Assembly: GCF_022899245.1 (NCBI RefSeq)
Contig: NZ_JALJAZ010000001.1
Location: 1,085,501 to 1,149,500, forward strand
Source: Falsirhodobacter halotolerans
Lineage (GTDB): Bacteria; Pseudomonadota; Alphaproteobacteria; Rhodobacterales; Rhodobacteraceae
Direction of reading: 5' to 3'
Length of the DNA: 64,000 bases
This document shows positions 39,983-50,161 of this stretch, in pieces. A program made the position numbers and the translations under genes. Position 1 is the stretch's first letter; each line of letters starts with the position of its first letter. The notes beneath the pieces were generated by a model. The model did no database searches and was not told the origin of the DNA. It saw only the letters and a list, made by a program, of their open reading frames with translations.

Positions 39983-41026
39983 ATGACCAAGACGAACGGT
40001 TTGACCTATGCCGATGCGGGCGTGGACATCGACGCGGGCAACGCTTTGGTGGACCGCATCAAGCCGGCGGCAAAGCGCACCGACCGACCGGGGACGATGT
40101 CCGGTCTTGGCGGGTTTGGCGCACTGTTCGATCTGAAGGCGGCGGGGTATCGGGATCCGGTTCTGGTGGCCGCGACCGACGGCGTGGGGACCAAGCTGCG
40201 GATCGCCATTGACACGGGCGTGGTGGACACGATCGGCATCGACCTTGTGGCGATGTGCGTGAACGATCTGGTCTGTCAGGGGGCCGAGCCCTTGTTCTTC
40301 CTGGATTATTTTGCCACGGGCAGGCTGGATGTCGATCAGGCCGCCCGCATTGTCGAAGGGATCGCCGAAGGCTGCGTCGCCTCGGGCTGTGCGCTTGTCG
40401 GGGGTGAGACGGCCGAGATGCCGGGCATGTATCACAAGGGGGATTTCGATCTTGCCGGGTTCGCCGTGGGCGCGATGGAGCGGGGGGGGAGCCTTCCTGC
40501 CGGCGTTGCGGCGGGGGATGTGCTGCTCGGCCTCGCTTCGGACGGGGTGCATTCCAACGGCTATTCCTTTGTGCGCAAAGTGGTTGAAATGGCCGGTCTG
40601 GATTGGGCGGCACCCGCGCCGTTCGGCGATGGGTCGGTGGGGGAGGTTCTGCTGACCCCGACCCGCCTTTATGTGAAACCGGCCTTGGCTGCCCTTCGTG
40701 CGGGGGGCGTTCATGGCCTGGCCCACATCACCGGCGGCGGTCTGACGGAAAATCTGCCCCGCGTCCTGCCCGACGATCTGGGCGCGACCATTGATCTGAA
40801 CGCCTGGACCCTGCCGCCTGTGTTCCGCTGGTTGGCGGAAACCGCAAATATGGAGCAGGCAGAGCTGCTGAAGACGTTCAACTCCGGCATCGGGATGATC
40901 CTGGTCGTCGCCCCGGATCAGGCGGACGGGCTGACGGATCTTCTACGCGCTGTAGGCGAAACCGTCACCCGTCTGGGCGTGGTGGAGCAGGGGGCGGGCA
41001 TCCGCTACTCCGGCGCCCTGCTGTGA
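39983..41026 (+). CDS. purM: Phosphoribosylformylglycinamidine cyclo-ligase
   Basis: This 347-residue protein starts [20 protein letters not shown] with the early GVDI motif. ATDGVGTKL near residue 67, FFLDYFATG, and the [11 protein letters not shown] and NGYSFVRK segments fit the AIR synthetase fold with its ATP and Mg site. It makes aminoimidazole ribonucleotide in purine synthesis. PurN follows with a GTGA overlap, so the two are translated together. Confidence 0.97.
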   Translation: MTKTNGLTYADAGVDIDAGNALVDRIKPAAKRTDRPGTMSGLGGFGALFDLKAAGYRDPVLVAATDGVGTKLRIAIDTGVVDTIGIDLVAMCVNDLVCQGAEPLFFLDYFATGRLDVDQAARIVEGIAEGCVASGCALVGGETAEMPGMYHKGDFDLAGFAVGAMERGGSLPAGVAAGDVLLGLASDGVHSNGYSFVRKVVEMAGLDWAAPAPFGDGSVGEVLLTPTRLYVKPALAALRAGGVHGLAHITGGGLTENLPRVLPDDLGATIDLNAWTLPPVFRWLAETANMEQAELLKTFNSGIGMILVVAPDQADGLTDLLRAVGETVTRLGVVEQGAGIRYSGALL

Positions 41027-41595
41027 AACGCGTTGCGATCCTGATCTCCGGCGGCGGGTCGAACATGCTGGCGCTGGTGCGCAGCATGACGGGCGATCAC
41101 CCGGCGCGGCCGGTTCTGGTCGCCTCGAACGATCCCGCGGCGACCGGCCTGGCAAGGGCGGCGGCGGAGGGGATTGCGACGGCGGCGGTGGATCATCGCC
41201 CGTTCAAGGGCGACCGTGCGGCGTTCGAGGCGGCGCTGTTGGAACCCATTCTGGCAGCGCAGCCCGACATTCTGTGTCTGGCGGGCTTCATGCGCGTTCT
41301 GACGCCTGGGTTCGTGCAGCGGTTCGAAGGGCGGATGCTGAACATCCACCCGTCGCTTCTGCCGAAATATCCCGGTCTGCACACCCACCGACGTGCGTTG
41401 GAGGCGGGCGATACCGAAGCGGGATGCACCGTGCACGGGGTGACGGCGGTTCTGGACAATGGCCCGATCCTCGGTCAGGCCCGCGTTCCGGTGATTCCGG
41501 GCGACACGGCTGATACGCTCGCGGCCCGTGTCTTGGTGGAGGAGCACAAGCTCTACCCCGCCTGCCTGCGTCAGTTCGCCGGGGCGGGGCGGTAA
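41023..41595 (+). CDS. purN: Phosphoribosylglycinamide formyltransferase
   Basis: The protein has 190 residues. It begins [16 protein letters not shown], then [14 protein letters not shown] and [34 protein letters not shown] contains the catalytic Asn/His, and [17 protein letters not shown] completes the fold. It transfers a formyl group from 10-formyl-THF to GAR. It starts at GTG 41023 overlapping the purM stop. Confidence 0.97.
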   Translation: MKRVAILISGGGSNMLALVRSMTGDHPARPVLVASNDPAATGLARAAAEGIATAAVDHRPFKGDRAAFEAALLEPILAAQPDILCLAGFMRVLTPGFVQRFEGRMLNIHPSLLPKYPGLHTHRRALEAGDTEAGCTVHGVTAVLDNGPILGQARVPVIPGDTADTLAARVLVEEHKLYPACLRQFAGAGR

Positions 41596-41601
41596 TCGCC
41601 G

Positions 41602-42573
41602 TCACGCCAGAAGGCGGGCCTCTCGTCGTGAAAGGCAGCGACGCGCTTTTTCGCGGTGCATGTCGTGCAGTTCGGGGAACAGGGCCTTCAACTCGTCCCG
41701 CATTGCATCGCTCATGCCGGCAAGGATGGTCGGTCCGAAAAACATCGTCTCCGTGATTGCGCCATCCGCCTCGATGATCTCATGCCCGGCGCAGGCGATG
41801 TGGACATAGGTGACATCGAACGTCGGCTCGATCCGAATGGTTGTTCCGTTCACCAGATGGACGGCGGCCACGAGAACCTCGGCCTCGGCGAACTGCGCCT
41901 CCACCGCCGTGCCGCGCAGCATCATGCGGTGTTGCTGCGACACGCGCATGTCGCTGGTGTTGCCAAGCGCTCCCGCCTCGATCAGCACGGGGGCGAAGGG
42001 GCCGACACCCAAGGTCCGTGACGCCCCCGCCCACAGGATCGGTTGCGGCCCGTTGTCCCGGGTCACCACCAGATCGCCGATGCGCAACGTCTCCACCGCG
42101 CGCAGGCCGTTCGGGGTGCGAATTTGCGTGCCGGGGGTGAAGCAGGCACTTGCGGTTTGCGGCGTGGTGGCCAGCGCGTTGAACGGCAGCTTGGTGTTGC
42201 GCTTCGGCTCCACCCCGGGACCATAGGTCAGGGTTCCGGGGGCGATGCCATGCATGTCGATGACGAAGTTCCTGCCGCTGAAGATTTCATGCGTGGTGCT
42301 GGCGGCTCGTCCCTGAAATTCGTCGTTCTGCGGATTGCCGGACGAGAAGATCACCTTGCCGCTGGCATCATAGACATCGACAAACTGCCCGTTCTGAAAA
42401 TGCTGCGCGCCATTTGTCTGGCGAACAACAATCTTAAAAACATCCTGATTTGTCCCGAGAGGCTTCACACCTTTCATGACCACCTTCATCTCATCACCAT
42501 TCCCCCCTTGGGACAGGCTGTCGTAACGCGCAATCTTGTCGCCGGAAATATAGAGGATGACGTCGGAACTCAT
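41602..42573 (-). CDS. Hint-domain protein, chromosomal
   Basis: The protein has 323 residues. The Hint module begins at Cys144 (SACFTPGTQIRTPNGLRAVETLRIGDLVVT), with VSQQHRMML near residue 213 and a closing HIACAGHEIIEADGAITETMFFGP. The first 140 residues are a separate beta-rich domain with an Asp/Gly-rich start (LYISGDKIARYDSLSQGGNGD). It shares the VSQQHR and FFGP/YVGP blocks with the prophage Hint protein at 7854. It is convergent with purN and preceded by an AT-rich promoter region. Confidence 0.85.
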   Translation of the reverse strand: MSSDVILYISGDKIARYDSLSQGGNGDEMKVVMKGVKPLGTNQDVFKIVVRQTNGAQHFQNGQFVDVYDASGKVIFSSGNPQNDEFQGRAASTTHEIFSGRNFVIDMHGIAPGTLTYGPGVEPKRNTKLPFNALATTPQTASACFTPGTQIRTPNGLRAVETLRIGDLVVTRDNGPQPILWAGASRTLGVGPFAPVLIEAGALGNTSDMRVSQQHRMMLRGTAVEAQFAEAEVLVAAVHLVNGTTIRIEPTFDVTYVHIACAGHEIIEADGAITETMFFGPTILAGMSDAMRDELKALFPELHDMHREKARRCLSRREARLLA

Positions 42574-42916
42574 GAAAAACTCCTTTGACTTCGGATTTTT
42601 TCATTCGATGCGGCGAACCCCGGATATACTCAACCAAGATAACTCAGCGCATATGTTTAAAATTATCATGATAACTGTTCTTACAACCAACTTAACAACC
42701 ACAGGTTTTAATAGCGTGTCATGAACAGCAATAATCAACTTGGGGTAGAATTATGTTTCAATTGCATGTCCAAATAAGTTACCGCCGCGACCGACGAAGG
42801 CTGACTGCAAATGGCCAAAATCCCAGTATCCCTGTCTGAAATTTGGCGTCTTCACCTTCGGGCGTGCCGCCGATAAGAATCAGGTGCTGCCGGATGACCC
42901 GGCGTGAAAGGCGTTC
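42574..42916. other. Intergenic region between Hint gene and rnd
   Basis: About 340 bases, AT-rich in the middle (42650-42780), with no convincing gene. It presumably holds the promoters of the divergent Hint and rnd genes. The upstream face of the Hint start has AGGAG-like AAAACTCC (minus strand). A 21-codon frame (42811-42876, MAKIPVSLSEIW) precedes rnd but has no good ribosome site. Confidence 0.4.
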
Positions 42917-44068
42917 ATGCGTACCATCACCACCACCGATGACCTTGCCGCATTCTGCGAGGTTGCCAAGACCCACCCCTATGTCACCGTCGATACCGAG
43001 TTCCTGCGCGAGCGGACCTATTGGTCCAAGCTGTGCCTGATCCAGATGGCATTGCCGGATGGAGAGGCCCTGCTGATTGATCCGATCGAGGGCGAGGGGA
43101 TGGACCTTGCCCCCCTCTATGACCTTTTCCGTTGGGAAAAGACCGTAAAGGTGTTCCACGCCGCGCGGCAGGATCTGGAGATTTTCTTCGTCGAAGGCGG
43201 CGTCATTCCAAAGCCTTTGTTCGACACGCAGGTGGCGGCCATGGTCTGCGGATTTGGCGAGCAGGTCGGCTATGAGACGCTGGTGCGCCGCATAGCCAAA
43301 CAGGATCTGGACAAGACCTCGCGCTTTACCGACTGGTCGCGCCGCCCGCTTTCGGATGCACAGAAGAACTATGCGTTGGCTGATGTCACCCATCTGCGTG
43401 ACATCTACGAATATCTTGACCAGCAGTTGAAGAAGACCGGGCGCGAACGGTGGGTGGGCGAGGAATTGGCGATCCTGAACGATCCCGCAACCTACACCGT
43501 GCATCCTGATGAAGCCTGGCTTCGTGTCAAGACGCGCACCACCTCGCCCAAGTTTCTGGCCATTGTGCGCGAACTTGCGAGGTTCCGCGAACATTACGCG
43601 CAGTCCAACAACGTGCCCCGGTCGCGGGTCCTGAAGGATGACGCCTTGCTGGAGGTCGCCTCCACGCGCCCCGCCACGGTCGAAGATCTGGGCCGGTCGC
43701 GGCTGCTTTTGCGCGAAGCGCGGCGCGGTGATATTGCCGATGGCATCCTTGCCGCAGTCAAGGCGGGGCAGGAAACGGCGCCCAAGGATCTGCCGAAGGT
43801 GGTCGCGACCAAGGACGCCGCGCAGGTCAATCCCGCGCTGGCCGATCTTCTGCGCGTGCTTCTGAAGGCGAAGTCCGAAACGCTGGGGGTCGCGTCGAAG
43901 CTGATCGCCTCCTCGTCCGATCTCGACGCCCTCGCGGCGGGGGAACGGGACCTGCTGCCGCTGAAAGGCTGGCGGATGGAGGCGTTCGGTGATGATGCCC
44001 TGCGCCTGTGCCGGGGCGAGATTGCCCTGTCGGCCAAGGGCAATTCGGTGAAAGTCGTGACGCTTTAA
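42917..44068 (+). CDS. rnd: Ribonuclease D
   Basis: This 383-residue protein has YVTVDTEFLRERTYWSKLCLIQ near 22-45 (first D-E of the DEDD exonuclease), HAARQDLEIFF, FDTQVAAMVCGFG, and RRPLSDAQKNYALADVTHL with the last Asp and Tyr. The HRDC domain follows from about 210. It trims the 3' ends of tRNA precursors and other small RNAs. It ends in a 4-base convergent overlap with the lipoprotein gene. Confidence 0.95.
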   Translation: MRTITTTDDLAAFCEVAKTHPYVTVDTEFLRERTYWSKLCLIQMALPDGEALLIDPIEGEGMDLAPLYDLFRWEKTVKVFHAARQDLEIFFVEGGVIPKPLFDTQVAAMVCGFGEQVGYETLVRRIAKQDLDKTSRFTDWSRRPLSDAQKNYALADVTHLRDIYEYLDQQLKKTGRERWVGEELAILNDPATYTVHPDEAWLRVKTRTTSPKFLAIVRELARFREHYAQSNNVPRSRVLKDDALLEVASTRPATVEDLGRSRLLLREARRGDIADGILAAVKAGQETAPKDLPKVVATKDAAQVNPALADLLRVLLKAKSETLGVASKLIASSSDLDALAAGERDLLPLKGWRMEAFGDDALRLCRGEIALSAKGNSVKVVTL

Positions 44069-44505
44069 CGCGCTTGGGACAGGGCGTTTGACGCGCCCTG
44101 CACCACGATCCGGCGCGTGTTGGCCAAGGTGGCATTGGTCAGCGCCGTCGCCGCGACGATCTGGCGGGATGTCGTCGTGCCCGTGGGCATGGCCGTGGCC
44201 GGGGCGGTCGCGTGGAACTTCAGGATCAAGGTGCCATCCGGCTGAGCCGTCTGCGCGATCAGGGCCGGGCCATACCAGCCCTCGGTGGGGGCGACCCCCG
44301 TGGCGCGGACGATCGCCCCGTTCGGGGTGCGGTCTACCTCCACCTCGGTGACCTGAGCGATCAGCGGGCGGGGGTCTTCGGTCACGACGGTCTGGGTGGG
44401 CGCGGGCGTGTCGCCCCCGCTGTTCAGCCAGGTGCCGGGGTTCAGGCGGTTGCAGCCGCCAAGTGTCGTGCCAAGGATCAACAGGGCCAAAAGCGGTCGT
44501 GTCAT
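44065..44505 (-). CDS. Lipoprotein, hypothetical
   Basis: There are 146 residues from ATG 44505 (GGAG 6 bases upstream). MTRPLLALLILGTTLGGC is a lipoprotein signal with lipobox LGGC and Cys18 as the acylation site. The mature part is beta-rich, with ATGVAPTEGWYGPALIAQTAQPDGTLILKFHATAPATAMPTGTTTSRQIVAAT in the middle. Function unknown; it probably faces the periplasm. Confidence 0.72.
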   Translation of the reverse strand: MTRPLLALLILGTTLGGCNRLNPGTWLNSGGDTPAPTQTVVTEDPRPLIAQVTEVEVDRTPNGAIVRATGVAPTEGWYGPALIAQTAQPDGTLILKFHATAPATAMPTGTTTSRQIVAATALTNATLANTRRIVVQGASNALSQAR

Positions 44506-44616
44506 CGCCATCTCCATCACGTGCATCCGTGCTACCCCACGGGCCGCCGTTTGAAAAGCGCGGACTGGACGCGGGCCGCCGGTCGGCATACCTCTGCCGC
44601 AACGAAGGAGGTGCCG

Positions 44617-45024
44617 ATGGCCACGCAAGCGTTCGAAGATATCGCCGACACATTCGAATTTCTGGACGATTGGGAGGACCGCTATCGCCACGTCATCGAA
44701 TTGGGCAAGGCGATGCCGCCCATGTCCGATGCGTTGAAGACCCCGGCGACGAAGGTGGACGGTTGCGCCAGCCAGGTCTGGATTCATCCCACGGTCGCGG
44801 ATGGCACCTTCACCTTTGCCGGCGACAGCGATGCGATGATCGTGCGCGGGCTGATCGCGGTCCTGCACGCCTTGTATGCGGGCGTACCGGTGGGCAAGGT
44901 GACCGCGATCGATGCGGGGGCCGAACTGGGGCGGCTTGGGCTGGACCGGCACCTGTCGGCGCAGCGGTCGAACGGCGTGCGAGCGATGGTCACCCGCATC
45001 CGTGAGGTGGCGGCGGCAGCCTAG
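44617..45024 (+). CDS. sufE: SufE-like cysteine desulfurase activator
   Basis: There are 135 residues after GGAGGTGCCG. FEDIADTFEFLDDWEDRYRHVIELG and VDGCASQVWIHP carry the conserved Cys of SufE, followed by RLGLDRHLSAQRSNGVRAM. It takes persulfide from SufS for Fe-S assembly. SufS and the scaffold are not in this window; its neighbours do not belong to a suf operon. Confidence 0.92.
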   Translation: MATQAFEDIADTFEFLDDWEDRYRHVIELGKAMPPMSDALKTPATKVDGCASQVWIHPTVADGTFTFAGDSDAMIVRGLIAVLHALYAGVPVGKVTAIDAGAELGRLGLDRHLSAQRSNGVRAMVTRIREVAAAA

Positions 45025-45356
45025 AGCTGCTCCACCGTTACCTTAGCCCCGTCGAACGTGATATACCCGTCCAGACGTTCGGTGGACGGGCCGGTCGCCT
45101 CAAAGGCCCAGGCCACGTCCGTCACGGTGTCGGAGGCCGAGACGAGCGAAAAGCGCATCGCCTCTCCCCCACGCCGGTTTTCAAATCCGCTGGCATCCAG
45201 AAAGGCCATGGCCACATCGCTGCGTGGAAAGAACAAAAGCGGTGCCTGCGGCCCGTCCTCCATCTCCAACGCCTCGGACGTTTCGGCCAGGATGGCATCG
45301 CTGCTGCGCACGACCCAACGCCCCGGACGTCTGCGGATACGAATATCAGCCGGCAT
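45021..45356 (-). CDS. DUF427 domain protein
   Basis: There are 111 residues from ATG 45356 with GGGGG just upstream; 45371 is a longer option. PGRWVVRSSDAILAETSEALEM, LLFFPRSDVAMAFLD and the WAFEATGPSTERLDGYITFD end are the normal blocks of this small family. Its biochemical role is not established. It is convergent with sufE, with a 4-base overlap. Confidence 0.75.
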   Translation of the reverse strand: MPADIRIRRRPGRWVVRSSDAILAETSEALEMEDGPQAPLLFFPRSDVAMAFLDASGFENRRGGEAMRFSLVSASDTVTDVAWAFEATGPSTERLDGYITFDGAKVTVEQL

Positions 45357-45410
45357 GGATACCCCCATCATGTGTGATTGGGCGCACTATACCGGCGGAC
45401 GTTAGCGCTG

Positions 45411-47186
45411 TCACCCCACCAAAGGCTGTGTTGCGGCGATGAGCCAGTCCTTCGCCGCATCCCCCACGCGGGGGGCGATGCGGGCCGCGACCTCGGCGTG
45501 ATAGGCGTCGATCCAGGCCCGCTCCTCGGCCGAGAGGGTGGCGGTCAGGATCAGCCGACGGTCGAAGGGGACGAAGGTCAATGTCTCGAACCGAAGCTGG
45601 GTCCGGTCATCCGCCATTCGGGGGGCGGGTTCGACCGCGATCAGGTTCTCAAGGCGGATGCCGAACGCGCCCTCACGATAGTATCCCGGTTCGTTCGACA
45701 GGATCATGCCCGGTTCCAGCGGCACCTCGGAAATGCGGGCGATACGCTGCGGCCCTTCATGCACCGAAAGGAAGGCCCCGACCCCGTGGCCCGTGCCGTG
45801 ATCGTAATCACGCCCGTCCACCCAAAGCGGAAACCGCGCCAAGGCATCCAGATCCCGTCCGGCCAACCCTTTGGGCCAGCGCGCGCGCGAAACCGCGATA
45901 AGCCCGCGCAGAACGCGGGTGTAGCAGTCCCGCGCCTCGTCCCCCGGATCGCCGATGGCGATGGTGCGGGTGATGTCGGTCGTGCCGTCCACATACTGCG
46001 CGCCGGAATCGACCAGAAGAAGTTGGTCATTCTCGATCTTGCGGTCGCTGTCATGCGTCACGCGGTAATGCATGATGGCCCCATTGGGTCCCGCGCCGCA
46101 AATCGTCTCAAAGCTGATGTCATGAAGGGCGTTGGTCGCGCGGCGGAACCCCTCCAGCGCTTCAACCACCGAAATCTCGGTCAGGTCGCCGGGGGCGGTG
46201 CGGTCCAGCCATGCCAGGAACTCGACCACCGCCGCGCCGTCGCGCAGATGGGCCTCGCGCATACCTTGCAATTCGGCCTCGGTCTTGCGGGCCTTGGGCA
46301 AGCGGCAGGGATCGTCCCCCTCCACGATCTTGGTGCCGCAATCCAGCAGGATCTGCCGGATGGCAATCGGGGCGGTGGCGGCATCGAGGCGAACGGGGCC
46401 CGTGAGGCGGCGCAAGGCCGAGTCAATATCGTCGGGCGCGTGCAGACGCACATCCGGCCCCAGATGGGCGCGCACCTTCTCGCCCACCTTTTCGGGGGCG
46501 ATGAACAGATCGACGGTCGCATCCTTGTGCAGCAGGGCAAAGCCGTGCGGCACCGGATTGCGCGGCACGTCCGATCCGCGGATGTTCAGCAGCCAGGCCA
46601 GGCTGTCGGGCAGGGTGATGACCGCCGTCTCGGCCCCCATGGTCGCGGCCAGATCGGCGCGTTTGTCGGCCGCGCTGCGCCCGGCCAGAGATTCTGGCTG
46701 AACGAAGGTCTGCCCCATCGGGGCGTCCGGTTGGTCGTCCCAGATACGATCCACAAGATTGGTGACCGGGCGCAGATGAACGCCCGCATCGCGCAGCTTC
46801 GTAATCTCGGCATGGGTGTGCAGCCAAGGATCGTAGCCGATGACATCCTTCGTACGCTCGGTGATCCACGGACCCGGCTGCGTCTCGGGCCACGGCACGG
46901 GGGTGTAGGCGGCCAGATCCACCTGACCCTTGATCTGGGTGCGATAGCGACCGTCGATGAACACCCCGGCCTGATCGGTCAGCGCAACGCAGAACCCGGC
47001 CGATCCGGTGAATCCGGTCAGCCACGCCAGACGTTCGTCCCGCCGGGCCACGTATTCGCCCTGATGGACGTCGGCGCGGGGGATCAGGAACCCTCCAAGC
47101 CCTTCGCGCGCCATCTCAGTCCGCAGGGCCGCCAGTCGGTCCGCCCCCAAATCGGGGCGCGCGGTCGTCGTAAAACTCTGCAGCAT
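45411..47186 (-). CDS. pepP: Xaa-Pro aminopeptidase (PepP/M24B)
   Basis: This 591-residue protein has an N-terminal creatinase-like domain, then the pita-bread fold. DSGAQYVDGTTDITRT carries the first metal-binding Asp pair, GHGVGAFLSVHEGPQ the His pair, and LSNEPGYY plus NLIAVEPA the two Glu residues. It removes N-terminal residues preceding proline. Its length fits the eukaryotic-like long form common in alphaproteobacteria. It overlaps the CobT stop by one base. Confidence 0.92.
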   Translation of the reverse strand: MLQSFTTTARPDLGADRLAALRTEMAREGLGGFLIPRADVHQGEYVARRDERLAWLTGFTGSAGFCVALTDQAGVFIDGRYRTQIKGQVDLAAYTPVPWPETQPGPWITERTKDVIGYDPWLHTHAEITKLRDAGVHLRPVTNLVDRIWDDQPDAPMGQTFVQPESLAGRSAADKRADLAATMGAETAVITLPDSLAWLLNIRGSDVPRNPVPHGFALLHKDATVDLFIAPEKVGEKVRAHLGPDVRLHAPDDIDSALRRLTGPVRLDAATAPIAIRQILLDCGTKIVEGDDPCRLPKARKTEAELQGMREAHLRDGAAVVEFLAWLDRTAPGDLTEISVVEALEGFRRATNALHDISFETICGAGPNGAIMHYRVTHDSDRKIENDQLLLVDSGAQYVDGTTDITRTIAIGDPGDEARDCYTRVLRGLIAVSRARWPKGLAGRDLDALARFPLWVDGRDYDHGTGHGVGAFLSVHEGPQRIARISEVPLEPGMILSNEPGYYREGAFGIRLENLIAVEPAPRMADDRTQLRFETLTFVPFDRRLILTATLSAEERAWIDAYHAEVAARIAPRVGDAAKDWLIAATQPLVG

Positions 47187-49060
47187 CAGCCCATCTTCCT
47201 CATTCCAAGAACGCGCGCGCGCTTGCGCGGATCGGCGTCGAACAACGAGGCGAGCTGCTCCGTCATCGCCCCCGCCAGCTGTTCCACATCCGTGATGGTC
47301 ACGGCGCGTTCGTAATAGCGTGTGACGTCATGCCCGATGCCGATGGCGATAAGTTCGACCGCGCGGCGGCGCTGGACCATCGCGATCACATCGCGCAGGT
47401 GCTTTTCCAAGTAGTTTGCGGGATTGACCGACAGGGTGCTGTCATCCACCGGCGCCCCGTCCGAGATCACCATCAGGATCTTGCGGGATTCGTTGCGTGC
47501 GGTGATGCGGCGGTGCGCCCATTCCAGCGCCTCGCCGTCGATGTTTTCCTTCAGCAGGCCTTCCTTCATCATCAGCCCAAGGTTTGGACGGGCCCGCCGC
47601 CACGGCGTATCCCCCCCTTTGTAGATGATGTGCCGCAAGTCGTTCAGCCGCCCCGGGTGGGCCTTGCGCCCTTCGGCCAGCCACGCCTCGCGGCTTTGGC
47701 CGCCTTTCCACGCGCGGGTGGTGAAGCCGAGGATTTCGACCTTCACCTGGCACCGTTCCAGCGTCCGCGCCAGAACGTCGGCGCAGATCGCCGCGATGGA
47801 AATGGGACGCCCGCGCATCGAGCCGGAATTGTCCAGAAGCAGCGTCACGCAGGTGTCGCGGAATTCGGTGTCGTGTTCGATCTTGAACGACAGGGGGGTC
47901 GTCGGGTTCGCCACGACCCGCGCCAGACGGCCCGCATCCAGCGTGCCCTCCTCCAGATCGAATTCCCACGACCGGCTTTGTTGCGCCTGAAGGCGGCGTT
48001 GCAGCTTGTTGGCCAAACGGCTGACCGCGCCCTTCAGCGGATCCAACTGCTGATCGAGATAGGCGCGCAGGCGTTCCAGTTCCGCCGGTTCCGCCAGATC
48101 CTCGGCGTGGATTTCCTCGTCGAACCGCGTGGTGAAGGCGGTGTAATTCGGATCGGCGGCGGAATGGGGGGCAGGGGGCGGAGGTTCGTCCTGCGTGTCG
48201 TTCTCCGGCGCCTCGGCCTCCTCGCCCTCCATCTGGTCCTGCGTCTCGTCCATGGAGACCTGGGCCTGGGTCGCGTCCTGCTGCTGATCCTGGCTTTGTT
48301 CGGGCGAGGCGTCGGACTCGTCGGCCTCACCGTCCTGATCGGCGGTGGATTCGGGTTCCTCGTCGTCCTGCTGGGCGTCGTCGGGGGCCTCGTCGCCGGG
48401 ATCGGCCTGATCGGGATCGTCGCCCAGCTGATCGGCATAGCCCATGTCGGCGATGGCCTGCCGGGTAAGCCGCGCGAAGGCCGCCTGATCGGACAGGACA
48501 TCGCGCAGATCGCCAAGCGTGCCGCCCGCCTGATCCTCGATGAAGCCGCGCCACAGATTCATGACGTTGTCCGCCCCTTCGGGCAGGGGCCGTCCCGTCG
48601 CCAGATGGCGGACGAGATAGCCCGCCGCCACCGACAGCGGCGCATCCTGCGACCGGCGGATCTGGGCATACCCCTTCCGCGCCGCCTCGTGCCCGATCCG
48701 CGCGTCGATGTTGGTGGCGGTGCCGGGCATGTCCTCGGCCCCCATCGCTTCGCACCGCGCGGTTTCCATCGCGTCGTAAATGTCCCGCGCCAGGGGCCCG
48801 GTCGGGGCATAGCGGGCCGACGTCCCCTCGTCGTGATAGCGGCGGCGCAGCGCATAGGCGTCCGCCGTGCCGCGCGCCAGAAGCACCTCGTCGCGCGTCA
48901 TGCGACGGGTGACTTGCGGCAGACGCATCCCCTCCGCCGTCATGCCCGGCGGATCGACCGAAAAGGCGACCGTCATGTCGCGGTCGCGGGCCATGGTCCG
49001 CGTCGCCTCGGTCAGGGCCTTCTTGAACGGATCGGCGGGATTGTCGGAGGGTTTGCTCAT
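47186..49060 (-). CDS. cobT: Cobaltochelatase subunit CobT
   Basis: The protein has 624 residues. The middle (about 215-300) is an acidic low-complexity spacer ([33 protein letters not shown]). The C-terminal vWA domain has the MIDAS motif [11 protein letters not shown] near 420. CobT and CobS form the AAA+ complex that drives cobalt insertion by CobN in the aerobic cobalamin pathway. CobN is not in this window. It follows CobS by 6 bases. Confidence 0.94.
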   Translation of the reverse strand: MSKPSDNPADPFKKALTEATRTMARDRDMTVAFSVDPPGMTAEGMRLPQVTRRMTRDEVLLARGTADAYALRRRYHDEGTSARYAPTGPLARDIYDAMETARCEAMGAEDMPGTATNIDARIGHEAARKGYAQIRRSQDAPLSVAAGYLVRHLATGRPLPEGADNVMNLWRGFIEDQAGGTLGDLRDVLSDQAAFARLTRQAIADMGYADQLGDDPDQADPGDEAPDDAQQDDEEPESTADQDGEADESDASPEQSQDQQQDATQAQVSMDETQDQMEGEEAEAPENDTQDEPPPPAPHSAADPNYTAFTTRFDEEIHAEDLAEPAELERLRAYLDQQLDPLKGAVSRLANKLQRRLQAQQSRSWEFDLEEGTLDAGRLARVVANPTTPLSFKIEHDTEFRDTCVTLLLDNSGSMRGRPISIAAICADVLARTLERCQVKVEILGFTTRAWKGGQSREAWLAEGRKAHPGRLNDLRHIIYKGGDTPWRRARPNLGLMMKEGLLKENIDGEALEWAHRRITARNESRKILMVISDGAPVDDSTLSVNPANYLEKHLRDVIAMVQRRRAVELIAIGIGHDVTRYYERAVTITDVEQLAGAMTEQLASLFDADPRKRARVLGMRKMG

Positions 49061-49066
49061 GGCCCC

Positions 49067-50041
49067 TTACTTCATCGCTGTGGAGGCGGCGCTTTCGGGC
49101 AGTTCCTCGCCAAAGCAGCGTTGATAGAATTCCGCCACGGTCTGCCGTTCCAGCTCATCGCATTTGTTCAGGAAGGTCAGGCGGAAGGCATAGCCCACAT
49201 TGCGGAAGATTTCCGCATTCTGCGCCCAGGCGATCACGGTGCGCGGCGACATCACGGTGGACAGATCGCCGTTCATGAAGGCCGTCCGCGTCATGTCGGC
49301 CACGGTGACCATCTGGCTGATCTCCTTGCGGCCCTTTTCGGTGTTGTAATGCGGGGCCTTCGACAGGACGATGTTCACCTCGGCGTCATGCGACAGATAG
49401 TTCAGCGTGGCGACAAGGCTCCACCGGTCCATCTGACCCTGGTTGATCTGTTGGGTGCCGTGATAAAGGCCGGTCGTGTCGCCCAGACCCACGGTGTTCG
49501 CGGTGGCGAACATGCGGAAGGACGGGTGGGGGCGGATAACCTCGTTCTGGTCCAGAAGCGTCAGCTTGCCGTCGGTTTCCAGAACTCGCTGGATCACGAA
49601 CATCACATCCGCGCGGCCCGCATCGTATTCGTCGAAGACGATGGCGCAGGGGTTGCGCAGCGCCCAAGGCAGGATGCCTTCCTGAAAGCTGGTGACCTGC
49701 TTGCCGTCCACCAGCTTGATCGCGTCCTTGCCGATCAGGTCGATCCGGCTGACATGGCTGTCGAGGTTGACCCGCACGCAAGGCCAGTTCAGGCGGCTGG
49801 CGACCTGTTCGATATGCGTGGATTTCCCCGTCCCGTGATACCCCTGGATCATCACCCGGCGGTTGTAGGCGAAGCCCGCGAGGATTGCGAGCGTGGTGTC
49901 GGGATCGAACTTGTAGGTGGGATCCTCGTCCGGCACACGTTCGGAGCGTTCGGCAAAGCCCTTCACCTTCATGTCGGTGTCGATGCCGAACACCTCGCGG
50001 ACGGAAAGTTCCTCGGTGGGTTTGGCTGGCATGTCCGACAT
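49067..50041 (-). CDS. cobS: Cobaltochelatase subunit CobS (AAA+ ATPase)
   Basis: This 324-residue protein has a Walker [10 protein letters not shown] near 83, Walker [12 protein letters not shown], and sensor-type [27 protein letters not shown]. It works with CobT as ATP-driven partner for CobN. It is the first gene of a cobS-cobT pair whose upstream region is shared with the divergent SDR gene. Regulation by B12 was looked for, but I see no cobalamin riboswitch. Confidence 0.95.
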   Translation of the reverse strand: MSDMPAKPTEELSVREVFGIDTDMKVKGFAERSERVPDEDPTYKFDPDTTLAILAGFAYNRRVMIQGYHGTGKSTHIEQVASRLNWPCVRVNLDSHVSRIDLIGKDAIKLVDGKQVTSFQEGILPWALRNPCAIVFDEYDAGRADVMFVIQRVLETDGKLTLLDQNEVIRPHPSFRMFATANTVGLGDTTGLYHGTQQINQGQMDRWSLVATLNYLSHDAEVNIVLSKAPHYNTEKGRKEISQMVTVADMTRTAFMNGDLSTVMSPRTVIAWAQNAEIFRNVGYAFRLTFLNKCDELERQTVAEFYQRCFGEELPESAASTAMK

Positions 50042-50161
50042 GGCGTCCTCTTATCTATGACTGGGTGTTTTGTGGAACATCCTCCGCGCGGGCGCAAGGC
50101 CGGAACCCATGGGAAATCCGCCCGTTGATTGGGCAGCATCCATCATCAACGGAGACGGAAA

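Noticed and set aside
42779-44653. A 624-codon minus-strand frame across rnd and its upstream region
   Set aside because: Shadow of ribonuclease D; rnd is well supported by its DEDD residues.
47330-50128. A 932-codon open frame on the plus strand
   Set aside because: It is antisense to cobT and cobS, whose products match the families through their whole length; the frame has no ribosome site and an Arg/Pro/Gly-rich composition typical of high-GC shadow frames.
49067-50161. Cobalamin riboswitch before cobS
   Set aside because: Only about 120 bases separate cobS and the SDR gene and I see no B12-box-like sequence.
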